Source: Proteiniphilum sp.
GTDB taxonomy: Bacteria; Bacteroidota; Bacteroidia; Bacteroidales; Dysgonomonadaceae
Length of the DNA: 28,905 nt
Assembly: GCA_016649795.1 (NCBI GenBank)
Contig: JAENWZ010000004.1
Coordinates: forward strand, 1-28,905
Direction of reading: 5' to 3'
Shown here one piece after another: positions 1-6,973 of the stretch. The position numbers and the translations under genes were made by a program. The notes below the pieces were generated by a model. The model searched no databases. It saw only the letters and a list, made by a program, of their open reading frames with translations, and was not told the DNA's origin. How positions within the stretch are numbered: the stretch's first letter is position 1; each line of letters starts with the position of its first letter.

Positions 1-970
1 AGCTGTTGCTGTGGCCCATCATAAGGATGATTCGATTGAGACGGTCTTGCTGAATCTTATACGTGGTACAGGCATCAGAGGATTGACAGGCATATCACCA
101 AGAAAACAGAGAGTGGTTCGTCCCCTATTGTGTGTCACACGTGCTGAGATAGAGGCATACATCACGGAAAGAGGTATACCGCATGTGTTCGACAGCAGTA
201 ACGATGATGATCTCTTTGTGCGCAATTCACTCAGACTGAATATTATCCCCGGGCTTGAAGCGCTGAATCCGGCGGTAAAGGAGGCTATTCACCGAACTTC
301 ACAAAATCTCACCAATGCAGAAAAGGTATACAGCACAGCCATCAAAGAGATGATCGAATATGTTGTAAAGGATGATCAGATAGATATCCGAAAGCTTCGC
401 GAAACGACATCACCGCAATCTGTCTTATACGAGATCCTGTCACCCCTCGGTTTCGGACCTTCTACAATAGAGGATGCGTTCGAGAGCATAGATGCTACTC
501 CTGGTAAAGTGTTCTTTTCTGAACATTACCGGCTGATCAAAGACCGTGAATACTTCATCATCGACAGAACAGCAGATAAGGGTGAAGCAGAGAGCTCCTG
601 TTGGATAGGTTTGGAAACAAAAGAGATTTCATCGCCCCTTCATCTGATATTCCGCGCAACACAAGTGCCGGTAGAGATAAACAAAAACAGCCGCTGTCTC
701 AACGCCGATTACGATCTGCTTAAGTTTCCGCTCGAACTGCGCAGATGGCGTGAAGGGGATTGGTTTATCCCTTTTGGGATGAAAGGCAGGAAGAAGCTAA
801 GCGATTATTTCACCGATCGCAAGTTCAGCCTGAAGGATAAAGAAAATGCATGGTTGCTGCTCTCGGGCGAAGATATCATATGGATTGTAGGTCATCGATC
901 CGACAACCGATTCAAGGTTACGGATAAAACAGAGAGGCTATTCATTGTTGAATATAGTAGTGAAGAATAA
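1..970 (+). CDS. tilS: tRNA(Ile)-lysidine synthase TilS, C-terminal part (5' end outside window)
   Basis: TilS converts the wobble C34 of tRNA-Ile(CAU) to lysidine using ATP and lysine in the cytoplasm, so the tRNA reads AUA. The window opens inside the gene. The frame is open from base 2 and reads AVAVAHHKDDSIET, the conserved segment that follows the N-terminal PP-loop, so the SGGxDS loop itself lies upstream and cannot be seen. The GTG at 11 is an internal Val codon, not a start. The C-terminal domain is recognisable by RRWREGDWFIPFGMKGRKK and the following KLSDYF, and near the end by IVGHRSDNRFKVT, a usual TilS ending. About 322 residues are visible and the natural stop is present. It is followed by a 244-bp gap, so it is probably the last gene of its unit. 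Identity is close to certain from these motifs. Confidence 0.95.
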   Translation, partial: AVAVAHHKDDSIETVLLNLIRGTGIRGLTGISPRKQRVVRPLLCVTRAEIEAYITERGIPHVFDSSNDDDLFVRNSLRLNIIPGLEALNPAVKEAIHRTSQNLTNAEKVYSTAIKEMIEYVVKDDQIDIRKLRETTSPQSVLYEILSPLGFGPSTIEDAFESIDATPGKVFFSEHYRLIKDREYFIIDRTADKGEAESSCWIGLETKEISSPLHLIFRATQVPVEINKNSRCLNADYDLLKFPLELRRWREGDWFIPFGMKGRKKLSDYFTDRKFSLKDKENAWLLLSGEDIIWIVGHRSDNRFKVTDKTERLFIVEYSSEE

Positions 971-1083
971 TTTTTCCCATTATTTTCGAAATTTCCCCAA
1001 TTTTCATGCAACGTTTTATACAATTTTGCATCTTATTAATAGAACCCAAACCGTGAATTAGTTGTTATAAATCGAAAAGAAAG

Positions 1084-1187
1084 AAGGATTGTAACGGAAC
1101 CAGCGTGTCGAAGCGACGCAGAGCTAGCAAAACATGGGGATAGTTAGCACAAAGAAGCCGATGATGTGAGTCCGTTTCATAAACCTT
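1084..1187 (+). ncRNA. Candidate structured RNA or 5' leader ahead of the 45-residue protein
   Basis: This non-coding stretch can fold as a closed multiloop. The closing stem is AAGG (1084-1087) with CCTT (1184-1187), then TT (1089-1090) with AA (1181-1182), then AACGGA (1093-1098) with TCCGTT (1171-1176), separated by small internal loops. Inside are hairpin GTGTCG/CGACGC (1105-1110 with 1114-1119, loop AAG) and stem GCTAGC/GTTAGC (1123-1128 with 1143-1148, 14-nt loop). A weak promoter-like CAATTTTG at 1021-1028 lies upstream. I do not recognise a named riboswitch or housekeeping RNA here. The folding is by eye, with no energy calculation or covariation behind it. It could be a leader of the small gene at 1215, a free small RNA, or chance. 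Confidence 0.33.
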
Positions 1188-1214
1188 AAAGAAAATAAAT
1201 AAATATATTATCTT

Positions 1215-1352
1215 ATGAAAAATAGTAGAATCAAAGACATTATGATGCTGGGGGCTTTTGCCGGTTTTGCATATTACATTTCCCGTTATTATCGTCAGAA
1301 AAAACAAAAAGATAGAGAATTACGTGAAACCCTTCACTTCCAGCTGTTTTAA
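1215..1352 (+). CDS. Small single-pass membrane protein, 45 residues, function unknown
   Basis: An ATG at 1215 opens a 45-codon frame ending in TAA at 1350-1352. It starts MKNSRIKDIMMLGAFAGF, has one hydrophobic stretch at about residues 9-22 (IMMLGAFAGFAYYI), and continues with a strongly basic segment (SRYYRQKKQK) and a short polar tail ending in HFQLF. The pattern is that of a single-pass inner-membrane peptide. The charge distribution favours a cytoplasmic C-terminus, although the N-terminus also carries lysines. I do not recognise the family. Reasons to believe it is real are the membrane-protein composition, its place between two genes that do not overlap it, and the AT-rich run before the ATG, usual for this phylum. 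It may depend on the candidate RNA leader at 1084-1187. It could also be spurious. Confidence 0.5.
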   Translation: MKNSRIKDIMMLGAFAGFAYYISRYYRQKKQKDRELRETLHFQLF

Positions 1353-1412
1353 TTTCTCCGAAAACCAATCAACATATTTCGTGGTCGGCTGTTTTCGTGC
1401 CGGTATTTTTTA

Positions 1413-1420
1413 TACCTTTG
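1413..1420 (+). promoter_or_regulatory. Promoter -7 element for serS
   Basis: TACCTTTG fits the Bacteroidota -7 consensus TAnnTTTG, 30 bases before the serS ATG. No good TTTG lies 19 bases upstream (TGTT at 1390-1393), so only the -7 half is supported. Confidence 0.5.
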
Positions 1421-1450
1421 CGCACTGAAAACAGCTGAACGCTCATATTT

Positions 1451-2722
1451 ATGCTCACACTCAAAGTAATCAACCAGGATACTGAAGAGGTGGTACGCCG
1501 CCTGTCGAAAAAGCATTTCGATGCAAGAGAGATTATTGATCAGATCATCGCTGCAGATGGTCTGCGCCGCACTACACAGACGACGCTCGACAATGTTCTG
1601 GGAGAGATCAACACGCTCTCTAAATCGATCGGTGCCCTCATGAAAGAGGGGAAGAAGGAGGATGCTGTAGCTGCCCGTGAGAAGGTGGGAGCGCTGAAGG
1701 AATCATCGCGCCAACTGGATGAAACATTGAAAGAGGTCGAGGAAAAGATACAGCTTCTGTTGGTGAATATCCCCAACCTCCCGCACGAGTCGGTCCCTGA
1801 AGGCAAAGGGGCTGATGATAATCTGATTGAACGGAGTGGGGGAGAATTACCATCATTACCGCAGAATGCCCTTCCGCACTGGGAGCTGGCAAAGAAATAT
1901 GATCTGATCGACTTCGAACTGGGTGTAAAAATTGCCGGTGCAGGTTTTCCGGTGTATAAAGGTAAAGGAGCACGTTTACAGCGCTCACTGATCAATTTCT
2001 TTCTTGATTGTGCACGCGATGCCGGATTTATGGAAGTGCAGCCACCCTATGTGGTGAACAGTGATTCGGGATTCGGTACAGGACAGTTGCCCGATAAAGA
2101 GGGGCAGATGTATCATGTGGGTGTGGATGACCTCTATCTGATCCCCACCGCTGAAGTGCCGGTGACCAACATGTACCGTGATGTGATTGTAGATGAGAAA
2201 GAGCTGCCCATTAAGAATACGGCCTATTCCGCCTGCTTCCGCCGTGAAGCGGGCTCTTACGGTAAGGATGTGCGCGGGCTGAACCGCTTGCATCAGTTCG
2301 ATAAAGTGGAGATTGTATGTATAGAGAAGCCGGAAGATTCCTATGAACGACTAGATGAAATGGTTCGTTATGTGCAGACTCTGGTGGAAAAGCTGGCGCT
2401 TCCCTGGCGCATTCTTCGTCTTTGCGGCGGTGATTTGAGTTTTACTTCGGCACTGACATTCGATTTTGAGGTCTATTCTGCTGCTCAGAAGCGATGGCTG
2501 GAGGTGAGCTCTGTCTCCAACTTCGAAAGTTATCAGGCGAACCGCCTTAAATGCCGTTACCGCGATGGCGATCGCAAAACGCAGCTCTGCCATACACTCA
2601 ACGGCAGTGCGCTTGCCCTACCACGCATTATGGCAGCATTGCTTGAGAACAACCAGACACCTGAAGGTATTCGTATTCCTGCACTGTTGGTGCCTTATTG
2701 CGGCTTTGAAATAATCGATTAG
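1451..2722 (+). CDS. serS: Seryl-tRNA synthetase
   Basis: Charges tRNA-Ser (and tRNA-Sec where present) with serine in the cytoplasm. At 423 residues it has the usual length for bacterial SerRS. Residues 1 to about 110 form the charged, helical N-terminal arm (long coiled coil with many Lys/Glu) that grips the long variable arm of tRNA-Ser. The class II catalytic core follows, with motif 2 at FRREAGSYG (from residue 263) and motif 3 near the C-terminus in LALPRIMAALLENNQTPEG. The TAEVP segment that helps bind serine is visible (LIPTAEVPVTN). The ATG at 1451 gives the canonical start MLTLKVI and lies 30 bases after a TAccTTTG promoter element. The gene converges on cinA with a single base between the two stop codons and no obvious hairpin terminator between them. 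No oddities. Confidence 0.97.
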   Translation: MLTLKVINQDTEEVVRRLSKKHFDAREIIDQIIAADGLRRTTQTTLDNVLGEINTLSKSIGALMKEGKKEDAVAAREKVGALKESSRQLDETLKEVEEKIQLLLVNIPNLPHESVPEGKGADDNLIERSGGELPSLPQNALPHWELAKKYDLIDFELGVKIAGAGFPVYKGKGARLQRSLINFFLDCARDAGFMEVQPPYVVNSDSGFGTGQLPDKEGQMYHVGVDDLYLIPTAEVPVTNMYRDVIVDEKELPIKNTAYSACFRREAGSYGKDVRGLNRLHQFDKVEIVCIEKPEDSYERLDEMVRYVQTLVEKLALPWRILRLCGGDLSFTSALTFDFEVYSAAQKRWLEVSSVSNFESYQANRLKCRYRDGDRKTQLCHTLNGSALALPRIMAALLENNQTPEGIRIPALLVPYCGFEIID

Positions 2723-2723
2723 A

Positions 2724-3956
2724 TCACTCTCTTAACAACATCTTCAACATCTGAAGCGTAGCCAGGTTAGCCGTACGATCTATATTTTCCGCACGGCTGC
2801 GACCTACCTGATACCTCTGAGTAAGTAACTCACCCTTACAAAAGGTACTGATCCAAACCGTGCCTACCGGTTTATCTTTTGTTCCGCCATCAGGACCCAT
2901 AATACCAGAGACGGCAATACTACAGTCTGTTCTCATCTTTCCGGCTATGCTCACAGCCATCTGTCTCACCACCTCACTGCTCACCACACCATAGGTCATG
3001 ATTGTTTTCCCATTAACTTCCAGCAGTTCTTCCTTTATCCGGTTGTCATAGGAGACAATGCTCCCCACAAAATAATCAGATGCGCCGGGAACAACCGTTA
3101 TCCTGTGTGCTATATATCCTCCTGTGCAACTTTCGGCTGTGGCGATAGTGTACTTTTTTTTGCGCAGTTTCTCTCCCAGCAGTTCTTCCGGTGCTTTTTC
3201 ACTTTTGGCGACAAAATGATCCCCGAGCATCTGTTTCAATTTCCGGCTCTGTAGCTTCATCTCCTCACTGTTCTCTTCGCCCCACACCGATAAACGCAAT
3301 CTGATATATCCGAAAGAGGGGAGATAAGCCAGCGAAAATCCTGCAGGAAGCTGATTCTCATATTCCGCAAGTAGCGTAGCCAGGCCCGACTCAGTGATTC
3401 CGGCTACCAGGTAGAAGCGGCATAAATATTCATTCATCATAAATTGTTCCAGCAAACAGGGAATAATATCGTCGGTCATGGCCGTTTTCATCTCGTAAGG
3501 GACACCGGGCATGGAGACCAGTACCTTCTCCTCTTTCACGAACCAGAGGATGGGAGCGGTACCTGCCCTGTTCTGTATAACCCTGGCATTCACTGGTACA
3601 TATGCCTGATTGCGTGTCAATTGATTCAGTTGAACTTTTCGTTTTAAAAAGATCGATTCGATATTCAGCAGCATCTCCTTGTCGAATTCCAATGACATGT
3701 TGAAGTAGTGACAAAGTGTATCTTTTGTAATATCATCGTTGGTAGGACCCACACCGCCTGTAAGGAGCAAAATGTCAGCCCGCTCAAAGCCATGATCCAG
3801 CGCCCTGATGATCTCGTCCGACTGATCACCCACGGTTGTGATAGCAGCTATCTCGAACCCGCGTTGTGTCAGTTCGCGTGCCATCCAGGCAGCGTTTGTG
3901 TCGGCGATCTGCCCGATAAGAATCTCATCACCTATTGTAATTATCTCTGTCCTCAT
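2724..3956 (-). CDS. cinA: CinA-family protein: MoCF-like domain plus nicotinamide-nucleotide amidohydrolase (PncC) domain
   Basis: A two-domain protein of 410 residues, the usual size. Residues 1 to about 170 are the molybdopterin-binding-like (COG1058) domain, with IGDEILIG at the N-terminus and TGGVGPTNDD from residue 66. In studied relatives this part has ADP-ribose pyrophosphatase activity. From about residue 255 on is the PncC domain, which deamidates nicotinamide mononucleotide in pyridine-nucleotide recycling. Its nucleophile Ser276 sits in AESCTGG, and SGIMGPDGGTKDKPVGTV is the second conserved block. The name refers to competence induction in some Firmicutes; nothing here points to competence, so salvage of damaged NAD products is the better reading. 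It is transcribed away from the SLC12-like gene through a shared 124-bp upstream region and ends one base from serS. Confidence 0.95.
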   Translation of the reverse strand: MRTEIITIGDEILIGQIADTNAAWMARELTQRGFEIAAITTVGDQSDEIIRALDHGFERADILLLTGGVGPTNDDITKDTLCHYFNMSLEFDKEMLLNIESIFLKRKVQLNQLTRNQAYVPVNARVIQNRAGTAPILWFVKEEKVLVSMPGVPYEMKTAMTDDIIPCLLEQFMMNEYLCRFYLVAGITESGLATLLAEYENQLPAGFSLAYLPSFGYIRLRLSVWGEENSEEMKLQSRKLKQMLGDHFVAKSEKAPEELLGEKLRKKKYTIATAESCTGGYIAHRITVVPGASDYFVGSIVSYDNRIKEELLEVNGKTIMTYGVVSSEVVRQMAVSIAGKMRTDCSIAVSGIMGPDGGTKDKPVGTVWISTFCKGELLTQRYQVGRSRAENIDRTANLATLQMLKMLLRE

Positions 3957-3982
3957 TCCGGTACTTCTTTAGATAAAGATTG

Positions 3983-4020
3983 CAAATAAAGGGATAATCT
4001 TCCTTAATCAGCTTTATTTG
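3983..4020. repeat. 9-bp inverted repeat in the cinA / transporter divergent region
   Basis: CAAATAAAG (3983-3991) and CTTTATTTG (4012-4020) are perfect inverted copies 20 bases apart, in the short space between two divergent genes. Each arm read outward contains TTTATTTG, one mismatch from a -7 element, so the minus-strand copy could be the cinA promoter. It may instead be an operator, or chance in AT-rich DNA. Confidence 0.35.
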
Positions 4021-4054
4021 TATACTGAAATGAGGTTAATTTTCCAAAAAAACA

Positions 4055-4062
4055 TATCTTTG
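4055..4062 (+). promoter_or_regulatory. Promoter -7 element for the SLC12-like transporter
   Basis: TATCTTTG is a perfect TAnnTTTG match 18 bases before the ATG at 4081. No TTTG is seen 19 bases upstream. Its position shows that the in-frame upstream ATGs at 4018 and 4030 lie before the transcription start, so 4081 is the real start. Confidence 0.55.
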
Positions 4063-4080
4063 AACCGAAAAAAAAGAGAG

Positions 4081-6300
4081 ATGAGTGGACAACAGAAAAA
4101 ATTCGGTACTCCTGCGGTTTTCTTTACTGCGATTGCGACGCTCTTCGGAGCGATACTCTTCCTGCGTTTTGGTTACGCGGTAGGAACCGTCGGCCTTTGG
4201 GGTCTTTTTGTTCTGATCATCATCGGTAACATGGTTACCATCCCCACGGCACTGGCCATTTCGGAACTGGCCACCAACAAACGAGTAGAAGGTGGTGGAG
4301 AATATTTTATTATCTCCCGCTCATTCGGCCTTAACATTGGCGGTACACTCGGCATCATGCTCTATCTGTCGCAAACTATCAGCGTTGCTTTTTATATCAT
4401 CGCCTTTACGGAGGCATTCGGTTTCTTCTTCAATTATATGGCTATCAATTATGATATTGATTTACCGCGGCAGGCAGTGAGTGTGCCGGTAATGCTTCTT
4501 TTATCGGCCCTGGTCATTTTCAAGGGAGCCAATATGGGATTGAAAGCGTTGTATGTGGTTGTGGGGGTGCTTATACTCTCAGTTATCCTTTTTTTCCTCG
4601 GCAAGCCGGTAGAAGGGAATGATGCCACCTATTTTGCATCCAATGCTAAATGGATGAACAGTAATCAGCTGTTTATCGTTTTTGCCATCATATTCCCCGC
4701 CTTTACCGGGATGACGGCCGGTGTCGGTCTGTCGGGCGATTTGAAAAATCCCGGCAAATCGATCCCGTTAGGTACCATTGCGGGGACACTGACCAGCTTT
4801 GTGCTCTATTTCTTTCTCGCATATAAGTTAGCCATCTCTGCCTCTAGCGGCCAGCTGTCTGACAATCAGCTAATCATGGCTGATATTGCACTGTATGGCT
4901 CTGTTATCGTACCCCTGGGATTGGCAGCATCCACCTTCTCGTCGGCGTTAGGATCAGTAATGGTTGGCCCGCGTACGCTGCAAGCTATCGCACTGGATAG
5001 TTCCATCCCCATACAATCGGCCAACAGATGGCTCAGCAGGACACGGGACAAAGATAACGAGCCGATGAACGCATCCATCATCACCTGTCTGATCGCACTG
5101 ATTTTCGTCGCTATTGGCGGGGTGGATGTTGTAGCGCAAATAATCACCATGTTCTTCCTTGTAACCTACGGAACATTGTGTCTGATCTCCTTCCTTAATC
5201 ATTTCGGATCGTCACCATCTTACCGTCCATCATTTAAATCGAAATGGTATATCTCGCTACTCGGGTTTTTGGCAGCCGTGTGGATAATGTTCCAGATTAG
5301 CCTGGTATACACACTGATAGCGTTCGTTACAATGACCCTTCTTTATCTATACATGGATCATTATCACAGCAGGCGTAAAGGGTTTGCCGCTCTGTTCGCC
5401 AACACACTGTTAAAGATCAACAGAGATCTGCAGATCTACCTGCAAAAGAAAAGAACCGGTGTGGCAATAAAACAGGAATGGAGACCGAGTGCCATCTGCA
5501 TTTCAAGAAACACCTTTAAACGGAATAACGCGCTGAAGCTACTGGATTGGATCTCCTATAAATACGGTTTTGGCACATACCTGCATCTTATCGACGGTTA
5601 TTTCTCGAAAGAAACCTGTATTCAGGCTGACCAGGAACTGAAACGGCTGGTCACGAACCTCGACACATCGAGCCATGTCTACATCGATACAATCATCTCA
5701 CCCTCCACCACCTCAGCCATCGCTCAATCTATTCAGATACCGGGCATTGCGGGGATGGAGAACAACATGGTGATTTTCGAGTTCGATAAAAGTGAACGGC
5801 AGGATCTGCATGATATCATCGATAATTTCAAGATGGTGGATGCAGGCGGATTTGATGTCTGCATACTCGCATCGAGCAGAAAGCCTGTAAGGTATAAAAG
5901 CGGCATCCATATCTGGGCAAGAAGCTTTGACACTGAAAACGCCAACTTGATGATCCTGCTTGGGTTCATCATCCTCGGGCATCCGGAATGGAAAAATGCC
6001 AATATAAAGCTTTTTAATGTATGCAGAGAGGAAGAGGCAGCATCTGTCCGGAAACGTATGAACGATCTTGTGGAGACAGGACGGCTGCCCATCACACCCA
6101 GTAACGTGGAGGTTATTATCCGGGATGAAAACAGGACAATCAAGGAGACCATCTGCGAGCATTCGCAGGATGCCGGACTCACCATGATCGGGTTTAATGA
6201 TAAATGCTTTAAAAACGGCGACACTGAGCTTTTTGATGGTTATGACGACATAGGGGACATTCTCTTTGTCCATTCCAACGGGGTAAAGGAGATTGAGTAG
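4081..6300 (+). CDS. SLC12-like cation/chloride or amino-acid transporter with large soluble C-terminal domain
   Basis: A 739-residue integral membrane protein of the APC superfamily. The N-terminus (FGTPAVFFTAIATLFGAI, then LFLRFGYAVG) and the segment ISELATNKRVEGGGEYFIIS closely follow the first helices of the SLC12 cation-chloride cotransporter family rather than plain amino-acid permeases. About 12 hydrophobic segments fill residues 12-425. From about 430 to the end is a soluble, mixed alpha/beta region, like the cytoplasmic C-terminal domain of SLC12 proteins. The start at 4081 (MSGQQKKFGT) is chosen because a TATCTTTG promoter element lies at 4055 and the family alignment begins there; an in-frame frame extends to 4018. 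Substrate cannot be read from sequence: Na/K/Cl symport is the homology-based guess, amino acids the alternative. It stands alone, divergent from cinA. Confidence 0.8.
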   Translation: MSGQQKKFGTPAVFFTAIATLFGAILFLRFGYAVGTVGLWGLFVLIIIGNMVTIPTALAISELATNKRVEGGGEYFIISRSFGLNIGGTLGIMLYLSQTISVAFYIIAFTEAFGFFFNYMAINYDIDLPRQAVSVPVMLLLSALVIFKGANMGLKALYVVVGVLILSVILFFLGKPVEGNDATYFASNAKWMNSNQLFIVFAIIFPAFTGMTAGVGLSGDLKNPGKSIPLGTIAGTLTSFVLYFFLAYKLAISASSGQLSDNQLIMADIALYGSVIVPLGLAASTFSSALGSVMVGPRTLQAIALDSSIPIQSANRWLSRTRDKDNEPMNASIITCLIALIFVAIGGVDVVAQIITMFFLVTYGTLCLISFLNHFGSSPSYRPSFKSKWYISLLGFLAAVWIMFQISLVYTLIAFVTMTLLYLYMDHYHSRRKGFAALFANTLLKINRDLQIYLQKKRTGVAIKQEWRPSAICISRNTFKRNNALKLLDWISYKYGFGTYLHLIDGYFSKETCIQADQELKRLVTNLDTSSHVYIDTIISPSTTSAIAQSIQIPGIAGMENNMVIFEFDKSERQDLHDIIDNFKMVDAGGFDVCILASSRKPVRYKSGIHIWARSFDTENANLMILLGFIILGHPEWKNANIKLFNVCREEEAASVRKRMNDLVETGRLPITPSNVEVIIRDENRTIKETICEHSQDAGLTMIGFNDKCFKNGDTELFDGYDDIGDILFVHSNGVKEIE

Positions 6301-6354
6301 CAATCAATATGTAAAAAAGAATGCTATATATTTTTTTATTTTGAAGGATTGTGC

Positions 6355-6362
6355 TATCTTTG
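6355..6362 (+). promoter_or_regulatory. Promoter -7 element for rpmE2
   Basis: TATCTTTG is a perfect -7 match 123 bases before the rpmE2 ATG, preceded by a T-rich run but no clear TTTG at 19 bases. A start just downstream would leave a leader of about 115 nt. Confidence 0.55.
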
Positions 6363-6395
6363 CCCTCCGAAAATTGAGGTAAAGAAACATTTTGA

Positions 6396-6434
6396 TTTAA
6401 TGAAACGTGCATGATAATCATTCCATTCATTAAA
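6396..6434 (+). promoter_or_regulatory. Stem-loop in the rpmE2 leader, possible L31 autoregulatory element
   Basis: TTTAATGAA (6396-6404) and TTCATTAAA (6426-6434) are perfect 9-bp inverted arms. Between them ATGA (6411-6414) can pair with TCAT (6418-6421), and TG (6408-6409) with CA (6424-6425). The element sits in the leader between the -7 box at 6355 and the ATG at 6485. Structured leaders that bind the ribosomal protein they encode are known for L31 genes in other phyla. That role here is inference. Confidence 0.4.
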
Positions 6435-6484
6435 ATTATTTCCGCAAGGTTCATACAACAGGAAGAAATAAATATAATAATAAT

Positions 6485-6742
6485 ATGAAAAAAGAAATTC
6501 ATCCCAACAATTACCGACCGGTAGTTTTCAAAGATATGTCGAACGAAGAGATCTTCATTTCACGTTCTACCATCAATGCAAAGGAAACTATTGAAATAGA
6601 TGGTATTACTTACCCGTTGGTGAAGCTTGAGATCACCAGCGCATCACATCCCTTCTACACCGGAAAACAGAAACTGGTGGATACTGCAGGGCGTGTGGAT
6701 AAGTTTATGAGCCGTTACGGAGACCGTAACAAGAAAAAATAA
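6485..6742 (+). CDS. rpmE2: 50S ribosomal protein L31, type B (zinc-free form)
   Basis: An 85-residue L31 of the B type, a component of the large subunit that helps bridge to the 30S head. It begins MKKEIHPNNYRPVVFKDMS, the standard type B opening, and carries ITSASHPFYTGKQKLVDTAGRVDKF near the C-terminus. The protein contains no cysteine, so the zinc-binding CxxC pair of type A is absent. In many bacteria the zinc-free copy replaces the zinc copy during zinc shortage, but in Bacteroidota a type B copy may be the only one; the window cannot tell which. It is a single-gene unit: a promoter element about 120 bases upstream, a foldable leader, and a terminator 17 bases after the stop. The A-rich sequence before the ATG has no Shine-Dalgarno. 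Confidence 0.96.
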   Translation: MKKEIHPNNYRPVVFKDMSNEEIFISRSTINAKETIEIDGITYPLVKLEITSASHPFYTGKQKLVDTAGRVDKFMSRYGDRNKKK

Positions 6743-6758
6743 AACCCAACAGGGAATA

Positions 6759-6804
6759 GAAACAAAAAACGGCGATCCTAGCAGGTCACCGTTTTTTTTG
6801 TTTC
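6759..6804 (+). terminator. Rho-independent terminator after rpmE2
   Basis: GAAACAAAAAACGG (6759-6772) pairs with CCGTTTTTTTTGTTTC (6789-6804) around an imperfect inner region. The T-run forms the descending arm. It separates rpmE2 from lnb, and the A/T symmetry means it could act in both directions. Confidence 0.8.
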
Positions 6805-6910
6805 TAATAGTTACTTAATCTGGATCTGGGAATATAATAAAATAGAATCTGATATTGTCCCTGAAAAGTCGTTAAAAATTATTTGCAGATAGCTTATAGC
6901 GTCAATAGAG

Positions 6911-6941
6911 TGTGTATTTATCACAATTTTGTCTATTTTTG
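6911..6941 (+). promoter_or_regulatory. Promoter for the lnb - pseudophosphatase - secA unit
   Basis: TGTG (6911-6914, one mismatch to TTTG), a 19-base spacer and TATTTTTG (6934-6941) match the Bacteroidota promoter layout. The -7 box lies after the upstream in-frame start at 6929, so translation must begin at 6974. Confidence 0.6.
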
Positions 6942-6973
6942 TCACTATTAATGTTTTTGTAAAATGTGAACGG

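Noticed and set aside
1402..1416. GGTAT/ATACC hairpin between the small gene and serS as a terminator
   Set aside because: Only 5 bp with T in the loop instead of after the stem, and its right arm overlaps the TACCTTTG promoter box.
5713..6303. 196-codon minus-strand frame opposite the SLC12-like gene
   Set aside because: Antisense to the conserved soluble domain, with no recognisable motif or upstream promoter.
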